From Rhizobacter sp964253025 (GTDB lineage: Bacteria; Pseudomonadota; Gammaproteobacteria; Burkholderiales; Burkholderiaceae_C): a DNA stretch of 64,000 bases. How positions within the stretch are numbered: position 1 is the stretch's first letter; every line of letters starts with the position of its first letter. Shown one piece after another: positions 10,450-21,207 of the stretch. The stretch spans positions 4,936,925-5,000,924 of the forward strand of contig NZ_CAXUQC020000001.1 in assembly GCF_964253025.1 (NCBI RefSeq), given 5' to 3'. The position numbers and the translations under genes are program-made. The notes under the pieces are model-generated. The model was given only the letters and a program-made list of their open reading frames with translations. It did not search any database and was not told where the DNA came from.

Positions 10450-10773
10450 ATGCTGTACAAATTCAAATCGAAGTCCGGCAGCGACGTCATCATGATGGGA
10501 CCCAATGGCGACGAGGTGCTGCGCCTCATTGGCAAGCAGCCCGCCCCCAAGGGCATCATCGAGCCCGGCGACATGCCCGCGGCCATGGCCGCCATCGAGC
10601 AGGCGGTGCTGGCCGAGGAAGCCGCACGGGAGCAGGCCGAGGCCGAGGCGCGGGCCGAGGGCCACACCGTGCCTGCGCGCGAAGGGGTGACCCTGCGGCA
10701 GCGGGCCTGGCCGCTGGTCGACCTGATGAAGCGCGCCCACCCGGCCGACCACGACATCGTCTGGGGCGCCTGA
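10450..10773 (+). CDS. DUF1840 domain-containing protein
   Basis: A 107-residue protein that is DUF1840 over its whole length, a family typical of betaproteobacteria with no known function. It starts MLYKFKSKSGSDVIMM, has an alanine/glutamate-rich helical middle (about 50-75) and ends with PLVDLMKRAHPADHDIVWG, the conserved C-terminal block. GGAG lies eight bases before the ATG. It is followed 39 bp later by the PEBP gene on the same strand, so the two may share a transcript. Confidence 0.85.
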   Translation: MLYKFKSKSGSDVIMMGPNGDEVLRLIGKQPAPKGIIEPGDMPAAMAAIEQAVLAEEAAREQAEAEARAEGHTVPAREGVTLRQRAWPLVDLMKRAHPADHDIVWGA

Positions 10774-10812
10774 CCTCGCCCCTTGCACCGAACCGACCAC
10801 AGGAATCGACCC

Positions 10813-11439
10813 ATGCAACTTCGCAGCGACGACTTCACGGACGGGCAGCCCCTGCCCACCCGCCTGGCCGCCGGCAAGCCCGATGGCCAAGGCCAGGGCA
10901 CCTTCTCCGACGACCTGAACCCCCACCTGGCCTGGACGGACGTGCCGGCCGGCACCCGGTCGTTCGTGCTCATCTGCCACGACCCGGATGTGCCGAGCCG
11001 CGGCGATGACGTCAACCAGACCGACCGTGAGGTGCCCGCCGACCTGCCGCGGGTCGACTTCTTCCACTGGGTGCTGGTCGACCTGCCGGCCACGCGCACG
11101 AGCATCGCCCAGGGCGAGTTCAGCCAGAGTTTCGTTCCGGGCGGCAAGCCGGGCCCGGCCGCGCCCCAGGGCGCCCGTCAGGGCCTGAACGACTTCACCG
11201 GCTGGTTCGCCGCCGACGCCGCCATGGCGGGCTCCTACTTCGGCTACGACGGCCCCTTTCCCCCGTTCAATGATTCGATCGTCCACCACTACGTGTTCAC
11301 GCTGCACGCGCTGTCCGTCGAGCGGGTGGCCGTCGAGGGGGCCTTCACCGGGGCCCAGGTGCGCGAGGCCATCGCGCCATACGTGCTCGGCCGGGCCGAG
11401 CTCACCGGCACGTACACCTTGAACCGCCGCCTGCTGTGA
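10813..11439 (+). CDS. YbhB/YbcL family PEBP-like protein
   Basis: A 208-residue member of the phosphatidylethanolamine-binding protein superfamily (bacterial Raf-kinase-inhibitor-like proteins, as YbhB/YbcL). The ligand-pocket pattern is visible: SDDLNPHLAW, then CHDPDVPSR, then FFHWVLVDLP and a later YDGPFPPFNDSIVHHY block. The cellular role of these bacterial proteins is unclear. I start at the ATG at 10813, which has AGGAA eight bases upstream and begins the fold; an in-frame upstream ATG has no support. The last codons overlap the GTG start of the phosphatase gene (GTGA), so the two are coupled. Confidence 0.85.
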   Translation: MQLRSDDFTDGQPLPTRLAAGKPDGQGQGTFSDDLNPHLAWTDVPAGTRSFVLICHDPDVPSRGDDVNQTDREVPADLPRVDFFHWVLVDLPATRTSIAQGEFSQSFVPGGKPGPAAPQGARQGLNDFTGWFAADAAMAGSYFGYDGPFPPFNDSIVHHYVFTLHALSVERVAVEGAFTGAQVREAIAPYVLGRAELTGTYTLNRRLL

Positions 11440-12101
11440 ACCGGACCACCCGCATCCTCGCGATCCGCCATGGCGAGACGGCCTGGAACGTCGACACCCG
11501 CATCCAGGGCCAGCTCGACATCCCGCTGAACGACACCGGCCGCTGGCAGGCCGGGCGCCTCGCGGCGGCAGTCCGGGAGGAAGGCCTCGATGCCGTCTAC
11601 AGCAGCGACCTGCTGCGCGCCCACGAGACCGCCCAGGCCGTGAGCTGCGGGGCCGGGCTGGAGCTGGTCGTCGACCCGGGCTTGCGCGAGCGGGCCTTCG
11701 GCGTGTTCCAGGGCCTCACCTTTGCGGAGATCGAGGCGCGCTGGCCCGAGCAGGCGCTGCGCTGGCGCAAGCGCGACCCGGCGTTCGGCCCCGAGGGCGG
11801 CGAGGCGCTGCGCGACTTCTACGAGCGCTGCGTGGGCGCGGTGGCGCGCATTGCTTCGGCGCACCCCGGGCAATCGATCGCGGTCGTGGCGCACGGGGGT
11901 GTGATGGACTGCCTGTACCGGGCCGCCACCCGCATCGACCTGCAGGCGCCGCGCTCATGGCAGGTCGGCAATGCCAGCCTGAACCGGCTGCTCTACAGTC
12001 CGGAAGGGTTCTCGCTCGTGGGCTGGAGCGACACCCAGCACCTGGATGGCGGCACGCGCGACGAAACCAGCGACGGCGACCGCGTCGGCCACGCCGCCTG
12101 A
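11436..12101 (+). CDS. Histidine phosphatase family protein
   Basis: A 221-residue member of the phosphoglycerate-mutase/histidine-phosphatase branch. The phosphorylated histidine sits in AIRHGETAWN near the N-terminus, the YSSDLLRAHETA block follows, and the second catalytic histidine is in VVAHGGVMD. The length and these motifs resemble GpmB or alpha-ribazole phosphatases, but no cobalamin or glycolytic neighbour decides the substrate. The start is a GTG overlapping the stop of the PEBP gene. The sterol-desaturase gene begins nine bases after it, so 10813-13220 looks like one operon. Confidence 0.85.
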   Translation: MNRTTRILAIRHGETAWNVDTRIQGQLDIPLNDTGRWQAGRLAAAVREEGLDAVYSSDLLRAHETAQAVSCGAGLELVVDPGLRERAFGVFQGLTFAEIEARWPEQALRWRKRDPAFGPEGGEALRDFYERCVGAVARIASAHPGQSIAVVAHGGVMDCLYRAATRIDLQAPRSWQVGNASLNRLLYSPEGFSLVGWSDTQHLDGGTRDETSDGDRVGHAA

Positions 12102-12110
12102 GGGGACCCC

Positions 12111-13220
12111 ATGGCACTCACCGGCCCGCAAGTCATCGTCCTCGCGACGCCGGTGTTCCTGCTGCTCATCGCGATCGAGTGGTATGTCGGCTGGCGGCGC
12201 GGCCGCAACACCTATCGGCTGAACGACACGCTCAACAGCATCGGGCTGGGGGTGCTGAGCCAGGTCGCGGGTGTGCTGACCGCCGTGATCACGCTCGGAA
12301 TCTACACGGTGGTGCACGAACGCCTGGCACCATGGCCGCTTCCCTCAGGCGCCGCCTGGGTGTGGATCGCCGGCCTGCTGCTCTACGATTTCCTCTATTA
12401 CTGGCACCACCGCTTCGGTCACACCGTCGCGCTGTTCTGGGCGGCCCACGTGGTGCACCACCAGAGCGAGGACTACAACCTCGGCACCGCGCTGCGCCAG
12501 ACGAGCAGCACCTGGGTCGGTGGCTGGGTGTTCTACCTGCCCATGGCGGTGCTGGGTTTCCCGCCGCTCGTGTTCGCGACCGTCGCCCTCATCGACCTGC
12601 TGTACCAGTACTGGGTGCACACGCAGCAGATCGGCCGGCTCGGCGCCTTCGACCGCTGGTTCTGCGCGCCCAGCAACCACCGTGTCCACCACGCCGTCAA
12701 CGACCGCTACCTCGACCGCAACTACGGCGGCATCCTCATGGTGTGGGACCGCCTGTTCGGCAGCTTCGAGCCGGAGGACCCGGCCGAACCCTGTGTGTAC
12801 GGAACGCGAGGGCCGCTGCGCAGCTGGAACCCCTTGTGGGCCAACCTGCAGGTGTACGCGGATCTGGCCCGCGACAGCTGGCACACCCGCCGCTGGATCG
12901 ACAAGCTGCGCGTCTGGTTCAAGCCACCCGGCTGGCGGCCCGCCGACGTGGCGGCGCGCTTTCCCAAGGAACCGTTCGACATCGGCCGCACCCGGCGCTA
13001 CGACCCGCCGATGTCACCCGTCCAGGCGTGGGCGGCGCTGTTGCTCTTTGCCGCCGTGCTGGCCGGCACGACGGGGCTGTTGTGGTTCGCGCACGTGCTG
13101 TCGATCCCCGCGCTGGCGGCAGGAGCGGTGTTGATCGCCGCCGGCTTGTGGGCCGTCGGCCGGGTCTGCGAGCGCCTTCCGCGGTCATCGCCGGCGAGCC
13201 ACCACGCACCGGTGGCTTGA
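12111..13220 (+). CDS. Sterol desaturase/fatty acid hydroxylase superfamily membrane protein
   Basis: A 369-residue integral membrane di-iron protein. The N-terminal half has several membrane helices, and the histidine clusters that hold the iron pair are HHRFGH (near residue 98), HVVHH (near 113) and HRVHH (near 185), in the family's usual order. Members hydroxylate or desaturate sterols, carotenoids or fatty acids; the substrate here is open. The C-terminal extension beyond about 300 carries two more hydrophobic segments and is not part of the catalytic domain. It follows the histidine phosphatase gene after nine bases and is probably co-transcribed. Confidence 0.88.
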   Translation: MALTGPQVIVLATPVFLLLIAIEWYVGWRRGRNTYRLNDTLNSIGLGVLSQVAGVLTAVITLGIYTVVHERLAPWPLPSGAAWVWIAGLLLYDFLYYWHHRFGHTVALFWAAHVVHHQSEDYNLGTALRQTSSTWVGGWVFYLPMAVLGFPPLVFATVALIDLLYQYWVHTQQIGRLGAFDRWFCAPSNHRVHHAVNDRYLDRNYGGILMVWDRLFGSFEPEDPAEPCVYGTRGPLRSWNPLWANLQVYADLARDSWHTRRWIDKLRVWFKPPGWRPADVAARFPKEPFDIGRTRRYDPPMSPVQAWAALLLFAAVLAGTTGLLWFAHVLSIPALAAGAVLIAAGLWAVGRVCERLPRSSPASHHAPVA

Positions 13221-13232
13221 CCTGGCGCAGGC

Positions 13233-13250
13233 CAGCACCCGGCGGTGCTG
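13233..13250. repeat. Perfect 7-bp inverted repeat after the desaturase gene
   Basis: CAGCACC, a four-base centre, then GGTGCTG, beginning 13 bases after the desaturase stop and about 35 bases before the DUF2946 start. It has no following T-tract. It could be a Rho-dependent end structure or an operator for the downstream metal-uptake pair. Confidence 0.3.
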
Positions 13251-13270
13251 CAAGGGCAGGAGCGACCGCC

Positions 13271-13276
13271 TAGAAT
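13271..13276 (+). promoter_or_regulatory. Candidate -10 box for the DUF2946/TonB receptor transcript
   Basis: TAGAAT lies eight bases before the GTG start of the DUF2946 gene. If it is used, the transcript would start at or within a base or two of the GTG, giving a leaderless or nearly leaderless message. No clear -35 is seen, which would fit an activator-dependent promoter. Confidence 0.35.
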
Positions 13277-13284
13277 CGCGCCCC

Positions 13285-13647
13285 GTGTCCCGCCTGCCTT
13301 CACCGTCTCCTGCCCACCGTATCCTGATGCTGGTGTGGGTGGCGCTCGCGTTGCTGTGGCAGCCGGCCGGTGCCACCGCCCGGGCGGCCGGCATGGCGGC
13401 CGGGCAGGAGGTCTGCACGTCGGTGGGCATGCAGATGGTCGACGCCGACGGCCAGCCGATACAGGCCCAAAGCCATCCCTGCACCGATTGCTGTGGCTCG
13501 CTGTGGCCCGCCGCGCTGCTGCCTGGCATGGCCACAGGCCTGCTGCGGGAACTGCGCCACGCCACGCCGGCCAGCCCGCCTCCCCCGCTGCGCCTGGCCG
13601 CCGAATGGCTGGGCCCCTTGTCGCGCGGCCCGCCCGCCGACGCCTGA
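13285..13647 (+). CDS. DUF2946 family exported protein
   Basis: A 120-residue protein with a signal peptide (hydrophobic run MLVWVALALLW, cut after about residue 32) and a cysteine/histidine motif in the mature part: a CTSVGMQ segment and then HPCTDCC. This is the DUF2946 pattern; members are often found beside TonB-dependent receptors and copper-handling genes, which suggests periplasmic metal binding, though no activity has been shown. The start is a GTG only eight bases after a -10-like TAGAAT. The TonB receptor follows 68 bp downstream on the same strand, so the two are probably co-expressed. Confidence 0.75.
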   Translation: MSRLPSPSPAHRILMLVWVALALLWQPAGATARAAGMAAGQEVCTSVGMQMVDADGQPIQAQSHPCTDCCGSLWPAALLPGMATGLLRELRHATPASPPPPLRLAAEWLGPLSRGPPADA

Positions 13648-13715
13648 TCCGACCCCTTCGAACCTCCTCGCCGGTGCCCGGCCGGGGAGGGCATCGTCTC
13701 GTTTCAGGAGTTTCC

Positions 13716-15797
13716 ATGTCCCGCTTCCACGGACCCGCCTGGGTCCTGCTGCCGCTTTGCGCGGCCGCAGCCCACGCCCAATCGCCCTCACCCCAAGCGC
13801 CGCGCGAGACCGAGCTCGCGCCCGTCGTCGTCACCTCCCGCAAGAATCCCGACCAGTCGACCCTCACCCAACCTGACCTGCCCACCGCCCGTGCCCGCAT
13901 CGAGCAGACGCCCGGTGGCGTGGGCGTGGTGGATGCCGCCAGCTACCGCAGCGGACGCGTCGCCACCCTCACGGATGCCCTGGGCGGCGCCACCGGGGTG
14001 TACGTGCAGCCCCGTTTCGGCGCCGAGGAGTCGCGCGTGTCCATCCGCGGATCCGGCCTGCAACGCACTTTCCACGGCCGGGGCCTGAAGCTGATGCAGG
14101 ACGGCGTGCCGCTGAACCTGGCTGATGGCAGCTTCGACTTCCAGGCCGTCGAGCCCCTGTCGGCCCGCTATGTGGAAGTGTGGCGTGGTGCCAATGCCTT
14201 GCAGTACGGCGCGGCCAACCTGGGTGGCGCGGTGAACTTCGTCTCGCCCAACGGCTACAACGCCGATGACCTGCGCCTGCGCGTGGAAGGCGGCAGCTTC
14301 GGCTACGCCCGGGCGCAGCTGTCGACCGGCGGCGTGACGGACCGGCTCGACCACTACGTGGCCCTCACCGGCTTCCGCCAGGACGGCCATCGCGACCACG
14401 CGCGGCAGGAGACGGGCCGCCTGTCGGCCAACCTCGGCTTCACCTTCACGCCGCAGGCCGAGACCCGCTTCTACTTCGGCCACGTGGACAGCCGCTCCGA
14501 CCTGCCGGGCAGCATCACGCGCGGCCAGCTCGAGCAGGATCCGAGGCAGGCGCAGGCCGGCAACGTGACGCTCGACCAGGAGCGCAACATCCGCTGGACG
14601 CGGCTGTCCAACAAGACGGTGCTGCAGGACGGCACCCACCGTTTCGAGGGCTTCGCCTACGTCTCTGACAAGCGGCTCAACCACCCCATCTTCCAGGTGA
14701 TCGACCAGCAGAGCCTGGATGCCGGCCTGGAGCTCCGCTACGTCAACTCGGCCGCCGTCGGCGGACGCGGCAATCGGCTCACCGTGGGCATCGCACCCAG
14801 CCGCGGCGTGACCGACGAAGACCGGCACACCAACGTGGGCGGGGCCGCGGCGGTGCGCACCAACCAGTCACGACAGACCGCTTCCAACCTCGAGGTGTAT
14901 GCCGAGAACCAGCACGAGATCGTGCCGCAGTGGGCGCTGGTGGCCGGCTTGCAGCACGTGCGCGCGTCACGGCGCCTCGAAGACCAGTACGTCGCCGGCA
15001 CCACGGCCGATCCGGTCGATGAAGGGTTCTCTCGCCGCTACGAAGGCACCAACCCGAAGCTCGGCCTGCGGCACGACCTGTCCCCCGATGCCCAGGTCTT
15101 CGCCAACCTCTCGCGCAGTTTCGAGCCGCCCACCTTCGGCGAGCTGGCGGGCGGTGTGCGGCCGGTCGCCAATGCCGCCCAGCGGGCCGACACCTTCGAG
15201 GTGGGCACGCGCGGGCGCGGGCGAGGTGTGAACTGGGACGTGGTGTTCTACGAGTCGCATGTGCAGGACGAACTCCTTCAGATCGCGCTCAACTCGGCTG
15301 GAGCCTCCACCACCGTCAATGCGCCGCGCACCCTGCACCGCGGCATCGAACTGGGCCTGTCCGGCGAGAGCCCGAGGCAGCCGACCGGGCGCGTCGAATG
15401 GCGCCTCAATGCCCTCTGGAACCACTTCCGCTTCCGCAACGACCCGACCTACGGCGACAACCGCCTGCCCGGCGTGCCGCGCTACTTCGCACGCGCGCAG
15501 GCAGCCTACCGGTTCAGCGCCGGCACGCTGCTGGCTGTCCACACGGAAGGTGCGACGGGCTATCCGATCGACTTCAGCAACAGCTTCGCGGCCAAGCGCT
15601 ATGCGATCTGGGGCCTGCGTGCCTCGGGTGACGTGCGGCGCGGACTGTCGTGGTTCGTCGACGGGCGCAACCTGTCAGACCGCCGCTACGCCGCCACGAC
15701 CGGCGTCGTGCGTGACGCAGGCGGACGAGACACCGCGCAGTTCCTGCCGGGCGATGGGCGCTCGCTGTTCGTCGGCCTGGACTGGGCGCTGCGCTGA
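13716..15797 (+). CDS. TonB-dependent outer-membrane receptor
   Basis: A 693-residue outer-membrane receptor. A signal peptide (1-22, cut after AHA) is followed by the TonB box region (ELAPVVVTS), a plug domain (GVYVQPRFGAEESRVSIRG, then DGVPLNLADG and VEVWRGANALQYG) and a 22-strand barrel ending near the DWALR terminus. The plug type is that of FecA-like receptors without an N-terminal signalling domain. The substrate is not decided by sequence. The preceding DUF2946 gene and the nearby copper chaperone make copper one possibility, a siderophore or other chelate another. CAGGAG lies five bases before the ATG. Confidence 0.88.
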   Translation: MSRFHGPAWVLLPLCAAAAHAQSPSPQAPRETELAPVVVTSRKNPDQSTLTQPDLPTARARIEQTPGGVGVVDAASYRSGRVATLTDALGGATGVYVQPRFGAEESRVSIRGSGLQRTFHGRGLKLMQDGVPLNLADGSFDFQAVEPLSARYVEVWRGANALQYGAANLGGAVNFVSPNGYNADDLRLRVEGGSFGYARAQLSTGGVTDRLDHYVALTGFRQDGHRDHARQETGRLSANLGFTFTPQAETRFYFGHVDSRSDLPGSITRGQLEQDPRQAQAGNVTLDQERNIRWTRLSNKTVLQDGTHRFEGFAYVSDKRLNHPIFQVIDQQSLDAGLELRYVNSAAVGGRGNRLTVGIAPSRGVTDEDRHTNVGGAAAVRTNQSRQTASNLEVYAENQHEIVPQWALVAGLQHVRASRRLEDQYVAGTTADPVDEGFSRRYEGTNPKLGLRHDLSPDAQVFANLSRSFEPPTFGELAGGVRPVANAAQRADTFEVGTRGRGRGVNWDVVFYESHVQDELLQIALNSAGASTTVNAPRTLHRGIELGLSGESPRQPTGRVEWRLNALWNHFRFRNDPTYGDNRLPGVPRYFARAQAAYRFSAGTLLAVHTEGATGYPIDFSNSFAAKRYAIWGLRASGDVRRGLSWFVDGRNLSDRRYAATTGVVRDAGGRDTAQFLPGDGRSLFVGLDWALR

Positions 15798-15805
15798 CCC
15801 GGCGG

Positions 15806-15840
15806 GCGACGCCGGCGGAGCGCTCGGCGGCTGGCGTCGC
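15806..15840 (+). repeat. Stem-loop after the TonB receptor gene
   Basis: GCGACGCC pairs perfectly with GGCGTCGC across 19 bases that include the palindrome AGCGCT. It starts eight bases after the stop codon. No T-tract follows, so it is not a classical intrinsic terminator but may protect the 3-prime end or mark a Rho-dependent stop. Confidence 0.35.
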
Positions 15841-15938
15841 TCACCCCCTTGGCGGCAGGTGAACTTGTCCGACAGTTTGACCGGGGGCGGCCCGTGCCCA
15901 AGACTGCGTCCATCTGATGCTTTTCCGGAGGACCGATC

Positions 15939-16343
15939 ATGTGGACACACCGCCTCACCCTCGCCGACCTGCCGCAGTCGCTCGGCGCCTTCAAGCCCGT
16001 GGGCCATGTGATGGTCGCCTGCCCCCCCGATTCCCCGCTGGCCGATGTCGTGCAAGCGCTGCGGGACGCCGGCTTCGATGCCGAGGACATCCTGCAGTTC
16101 GACTCCGAGGAGGGGGCGGCCAAGATGCAGCAGATGATCGAGCACAGCAGCGAGTTCGCCGGCTTCGGCTACGAGATCACCCTGATGCGCCGCTACCAGG
16201 CGCTGTCGGAGCAAGGCCACCAGTGGATGCTGGTGTACGCGCCGGAGGACGCCGAGACGGAGCGGGTGACCGAGGTGGCCAAGCGCTTCAAGGTGCCGAT
16301 GGCCGTGAAGTACCACCGCCTGGCGGTGGAGGACCTGATCTGA
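15939..16343 (+). CDS. Conserved hypothetical protein, 134 residues
   Basis: I do not recognise a named family. The product is soluble and mixed alpha/beta, with no signal peptide or membrane segment. It has a pattern reminiscent of a duplicated ferredoxin-like or ACT/YcgL-size fold: a HVMVACPPDSP strand-turn, a helix (LADVVQALRDAGF), DAEDILQFDSEEG, a second unit with MLVYAPEDAE and a helix (ETERVTEVAKRFK), then a MAVKYHRLAVEDLI end. The gene is convincing: GGAGG lies seven bases before the ATG and codon use is normal. Proteins with a DAGF...DI-F-S-EE layout are sometimes stress or membrane-permeability (Asp23/general stress 17M-like) proteins, but that is only a suggestion. Convergent with ruvB. 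Confidence 0.75.
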   Translation: MWTHRLTLADLPQSLGAFKPVGHVMVACPPDSPLADVVQALRDAGFDAEDILQFDSEEGAAKMQQMIEHSSEFAGFGYEITLMRRYQALSEQGHQWMLVYAPEDAETERVTEVAKRFKVPMAVKYHRLAVEDLI

Positions 16344-16382
16344 CCGGCTGCTGAGCCGGGGCGGAGGCCGCTCGGCGGGTGA

Positions 16383-17444
<1,062 letters not shown>

Positions 17445-17532
17445 GGCGCCATTATCGGCGGCGACTGCCCGCATCACCCGAGCGACAATGGCAACCGTAC
17501 GGCAAGGTGCCGGAACCTCGGAAGGATTGCAG

Positions 17533-18018
17533 ATGAAGTCGATTCACCCCCCGTCGCGCCGCGCTGCTGGCCTGGCCCTCGGCGCCCTGCTGGCGCTCTG
17601 CTGGGGCGTGGCGAGCGCCCAGTCTGCCGCGACGATCGAGGTGACCCACGCCTATGCCCGTGCGACGGCGCCGGGCCAGGCCGCGGGCGGAGGCTATGCG
17701 CAGATCCGCAATGCCGGCACGTCGGCCGATCGCCTGGTGGCGGTGCAGGCGGACGTGGCGCGCACGGTCGAACTCCACACCATGTCGATGGACGGCGACG
17801 TGATGCGCATGCGCCAGGTCGAAGGCATCGACCTGCCGGCGGGACAGACGGTGGAGCTCAAACCGGGCGGCCTGCACATGATGTTCATGGGCCTCAAGGG
17901 CCCGCTCAAGGTGGGCGAGAGCTTCCCGGCCACGCTGAAGTTCGAGAAGGCCGGCGAAGTGAAGGTGACACTGAAGGTCGAGGCGGCCGGCGCGCGGCCG
18001 CACATGATGAAGCACTGA
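17533..18018 (+). CDS. PCu(A)C-family periplasmic copper chaperone
   Basis: A 161-residue exported copper chaperone that delivers Cu(I) to the CuA site of cytochrome oxidase. The signal peptide ends near residue 31 (GVASA-Q). The copper ligands follow the H-x-M...M...H-x-M scheme: the HTMSM segment, MRMRQVEG, then GGLHMMFMGL. AAGGA lies six bases before the ATG. The last residues (PHMMKH) add a further His/Met cluster. It is divergent from ruvB with about 88 bp between. Together with the DUF2946/TonB receptor pair upstream it gives this area a metal-handling flavour. Confidence 0.9.
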   Translation: MKSIHPPSRRAAGLALGALLALCWGVASAQSAATIEVTHAYARATAPGQAAGGGYAQIRNAGTSADRLVAVQADVARTVELHTMSMDGDVMRMRQVEGIDLPAGQTVELKPGGLHMMFMGLKGPLKVGESFPATLKFEKAGEVKVTLKVEAAGARPHMMKH

Positions 18019-18019
18019 G

Positions 18020-18083
18020 ACTCTGAGCGGTGTGGGTTGCTCGCGCGGTCGTCGACTTGCAGCGAACCGGCGCGCCTCAGAGT
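18020..18083 (+). repeat. Nested inverted repeats after the copper chaperone gene
   Basis: ACTCTGAG at 18020-18027 pairs with CTCAGAGT at 18076-18083, and inside it GGTT pairs with AACC. The element starts two bases after the chaperone stop codon and could fold as a branched 3-prime structure. No T-tract follows. Its role is unknown. Confidence 0.3.
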
Positions 18084-18151
18084 AAGCGTCCGGCCTCCTC
18101 CGAGTCGCCCCGGTAGGGCCAGACGTCCGATTCCATCAACCGCGGCCACCC

Positions 18152-18415
18152 ATGCATCACACCGAACTGTGCCCCAAGTGCAACGCCGAATTTCCGGCCA
18201 ACAAGAACCTGGTGGCCCACGGCATGCGCATCGGCTACAGCTGGTTCTCGCGCAAGGGCCCTGACGTCCGCTGTCCCAACTGCTGGCACGTCTTCCCCGC
18301 GCAGTACCTGCGGCTGTTCGGCGTTGTTCCCAGCCACGGGGTGCGCTGGGTGGTGGTCGGCATCCTGGCTGTGTGCGTGCTGATTTCCGTGCTGCAGAAG
18401 CGGCAAGTGCTGTGA
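18152..18415 (+). CDS. Small zinc-ribbon protein with one membrane helix
   Basis: An 87-residue protein of unknown function. The N-terminal part holds two CxxC knuckles, CPKC (near residue 7) and CPNC (near 41), which would bind one zinc ion in a ribbon. A C-terminal membrane helix follows (WVVVGILAVCVLISVL, about 66-82) and a short basic tail, so the ribbon should face the cytoplasm on the inner membrane. Codon use and the intact metal motif support a real gene. It stands alone on the plus strand, with about 180 bp of non-coding sequence before the convergent fumC. Confidence 0.7.
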   Translation: MHHTELCPKCNAEFPANKNLVAHGMRIGYSWFSRKGPDVRCPNCWHVFPAQYLRLFGVVPSHGVRWVVVGILAVCVLISVLQKRQVL

Positions 18416-18598
18416 GCGGCGACGCACCGGCGCTGCGTCTCTCGCTTGTTTGCATGATCAGTGGACGCGGCCCGGGAACGGCTGCACCGACCTTTCAGCA
18501 AGCGCTGTCAGGTCGTCGCTCCGGTGCCTCCCCGCAGCGCGCATCGAATGCTGCCGGCGGTGGGAGCCGCCGCTCCAAATCGTGCGAACAACCGCTTC

Positions 18599-19996
<1,398 letters not shown>

Positions 19997-20135
19997 GTCG
20001 GCTCCTGGGACAGCGCGCCAGTGTGAACCGGAACGCCGTCAGCCGCGAATCCCCTGTTTCAAGACGCCGACGGGCGCAGGCCCTTTCGCCGGCCTTGCCT
20101 CACTGCGGGCCGCACGCGTGGCTGCGGCCGGTGGC

Positions 20136-20981
20136 TCACTCGCGGTTGGCCATCGGCTCGCCCAGTCGCACCGGGCGCTCGGTGGCCCACGTGGGATTGA
20201 AGGTGAGCGGCGTATCCGGGAACAGCATGACGACGGTGGAGCCGAGCAGGAAGCGGCCCATTTCCTCGCCCTTCTTGAGCGTGATCTTCTTGTCGTCGTA
20301 GGTCCACTCCCGAACCTCGCGGGCGCGCGGCGGATTCACCACCCCGTGCCAGACCGTGGCCATGCTGCCCACGATGGTGGCGCCCACGAGCACGAGCACG
20401 AACGGACCGAGTGCCGAGTCGAAGACGCAGACCACGCGCTCATTGCGGGCGAACAGTCCCGGGACGCCGCGCGCCGTGGTCGGGTTGACGGAAAAGAGCG
20501 CACCCGGCACGTAGATCATGCGGCGCAGCCGCCCTTCGCAGGGCATGTGGATGCGGTGGTAGTCGCGCGGGCTGAGGTACAGGGTGGCGAAACTGCCGTG
20601 ATCGAAGCGGGCGGCGAGCGCGGCGTCGCCGCCTACGAGTGCCGCGGTGGAATACCGGTGTCCCTTGGCCTGGATCAGCTGGTCGTGCTCGATGCGGCCG
20701 TACTGGCTGATGGCACCGTCGACCGGGCAGATGAGATCGGCTCGCGCGATGGGGCGGACTCCGGCCTTCAGCGGGCGCGTGAAGAACTCGTTGAAGGTCT
20801 TGTAGCTGCCGAGCTCCGGATTGGCCGCCTCGCTCATGTCCACGCCATACCGGCCGACGAACCACTGGATCAGACGCGTCGTCGCAGGGCCCGCCGGTGT
20901 CGAGGCGATGCGGCCCGCGAGCGCGGTCAGTGCCTGCTTGGGCAGCAGGTATTGCGGCAACACGGCGAAGCGATCGGACAT
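20136..20981 (-). CDS. psd: Phosphatidylserine decarboxylase proenzyme
   Basis: A 281-residue membrane-associated proenzyme that makes phosphatidylethanolamine. Self-cleavage at the LGST motif (FLLGSTVVMLF, near residue 252) should give a small alpha chain carrying the pyruvoyl group. The catalytic and processing residues are present in PVDGAISQYG and in YLSPRDYHRIHMP, whose histidines are conserved. ATG 20981 begins the conserved MSDRFAVLPQYLLP terminus; an in-frame ATG 30 bases upstream lacks support. It is divergent from the metallophosphoesterase gene. Confidence 0.96.
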   Translation of the reverse strand: MSDRFAVLPQYLLPKQALTALAGRIASTPAGPATTRLIQWFVGRYGVDMSEAANPELGSYKTFNEFFTRPLKAGVRPIARADLICPVDGAISQYGRIEHDQLIQAKGHRYSTAALVGGDAALAARFDHGSFATLYLSPRDYHRIHMPCEGRLRRMIYVPGALFSVNPTTARGVPGLFARNERVVCVFDSALGPFVLVLVGATIVGSMATVWHGVVNPPRAREVREWTYDDKKITLKKGEEMGRFLLGSTVVMLFPDTPLTFNPTWATERPVRLGEPMANRE

Positions 20982-21207
20982 GGGACGGCCTGCAGAGGAG
21001 AGGGGCCGCATTGTATCGGCCGGGGTGACGACCCCTGCTGCGCCATTGACTCGTGAGCGTCAGGTGCTGAGGGCATGCCGTGCTCCGACGGGCCCGGCCG
21101 ACGTGCAGGTGTCCAGTGGGGTGGCTGTGCGGGAAGGCAGTCCGCCGCTGACAGCAAAGACTGCGGAAGCAGCTTGAACCGGCGCAGACCGGCCGCACCT
21201 CGGGTCG

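Noticed and set aside
9129..11147. Very long minus-strand open frame across the GGDEF-EAL and DUF1840 genes
   Set aside because: It spans several well-supported plus-strand genes and their gaps, and its product has no domain.
13648..13715. Cobalamin or other riboswitch before the TonB receptor
   Set aside because: Only 68 bp lie between the two genes and no riboswitch core is seen.
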